From contig JACMJP010000104.1 of the NCBI GenBank assembly GCA_014380545.1, positions 1-6,254 on the forward strand: a DNA stretch of 6,254 bases, read 5' to 3'. The translations under genes and the position numbers were made by a program. Below, piece after piece: positions 6,085 to 6,254 of this stretch (its first letter is position 1; every line of letters starts with the position of its first letter). Below the pieces are notes generated by a model, which worked only from the letters and a program-made list of their open reading frames with translations, was not told the origin of the DNA and searched no databases. The DNA is from Chitinophagales bacterium. Its GTDB lineage: Bacteria > Bacteroidota > Bacteroidia > Chitinophagales > BACL12.

Positions 6085-6156
6085 TTTTTTAACTATTCCA
6101 TTCTTTAATTTGATCTGATTTTTTTTATTAATTCAGAATTTAAGAAACGTCTTTAC

Positions 6157-6198
6157 AAAAATAAACCGGTACATTTTTACATGCACCGGTTTGTTTTT
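6157..6198. terminator. bidirectional hairpin terminator
   Basis: Arms AAACCGGTACAT (6163-6174) and ATGCACCGGTTT (6181-6192) pair around a 6-base loop. The single A/C mismatch of the plus strand becomes a G-U pair in minus-strand RNA. Flanking A-rich and T-rich tracts (about 6157-6161 and 6194-6198) extend the stem and supply a U-tract in either direction. It lies about 85-125 bases upstream of the OsmC-like start, so it most likely ends a minus-strand gene lying off the right edge and keeps read-through out of the OsmC pair. No gene in 6199-6254 could be established. Confidence 0.75.
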
Positions 6199-6254
6199 AT
6201 AAAACTAATAGCGGAGGCAGACAATAAATTTCCTATTATTAATTTGCAGTAGCC

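Noticed and set aside
6199..6254. 3' end of a minus-strand gene at the right edge
   Set aside because: One frame stays open to a TAG at 6207-6205 (about 15 codons), but another is open as well and none is recognisable in so short a piece.

Overview
The window looks like ordinary chromosomal sequence from a Bacteroidota bacterium, probably close to Chitinophagaceae/Sphingobacteriia. The family-level placement is inference. The grounds are AT-rich DNA, AT-rich spacers, few recognisable Shine-Dalgarno sequences, and several exact matches to the Bacteroidota -7 promoter element TAnnTTTG. No rRNA, tRNA, CRISPR array, insertion sequence or prophage gene is visible.

Layout from left to right. (1) A receiver-only response regulator lies on the minus strand (128-511). 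It is followed by about 350 bp without a gene (512-863). (2) Three minus-strand genes follow, read right to left: an alpha/beta-hydrolase esterase (3218-4018), an ATP-grasp ligase (2112-3092) and a YbdK-type (GCS2 family) carboxylate-amine ligase (864-1976). A promoter with an inverted repeat in its spacer lies before the first gene. A hairpin plus T-run overlaps the last stop codon. (3) A second, unrelated esterase is divergent on the plus strand (4157-4969). Its -7 box sits only six bases before the ATG. (4) A minus-strand pair encodes an OsmC-like protein (5566-6072) and a RibD-C/DHFR-like reductase (4998-5534). A strong bidirectional hairpin terminator (about 6157-6198) insulates it on the right.

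The most interesting part is section 2 plus the divergent esterase. Two mechanistically different ATP-dependent carboxylate-amine ligases sit beside two serine hydrolases. This is the gene content expected of a small pathway that makes and trims an amide- or peptide-like metabolite. The substrate cannot be read from the sequence. Ligase/ATP-grasp neighbourhoods of this general kind are known in comparative genomics, so the arrangement is under-characterised rather than certainly new.

Smaller observations are: an EF-hand/dockerin-like calcium-loop motif inside the divergent esterase next to its catalytic Asp; a TTG start on the first operon gene; two genes with -7 boxes so close to the ATG that their mRNAs may be leaderless; and a G-free degenerate heptad array just after the ATP-grasp gene.
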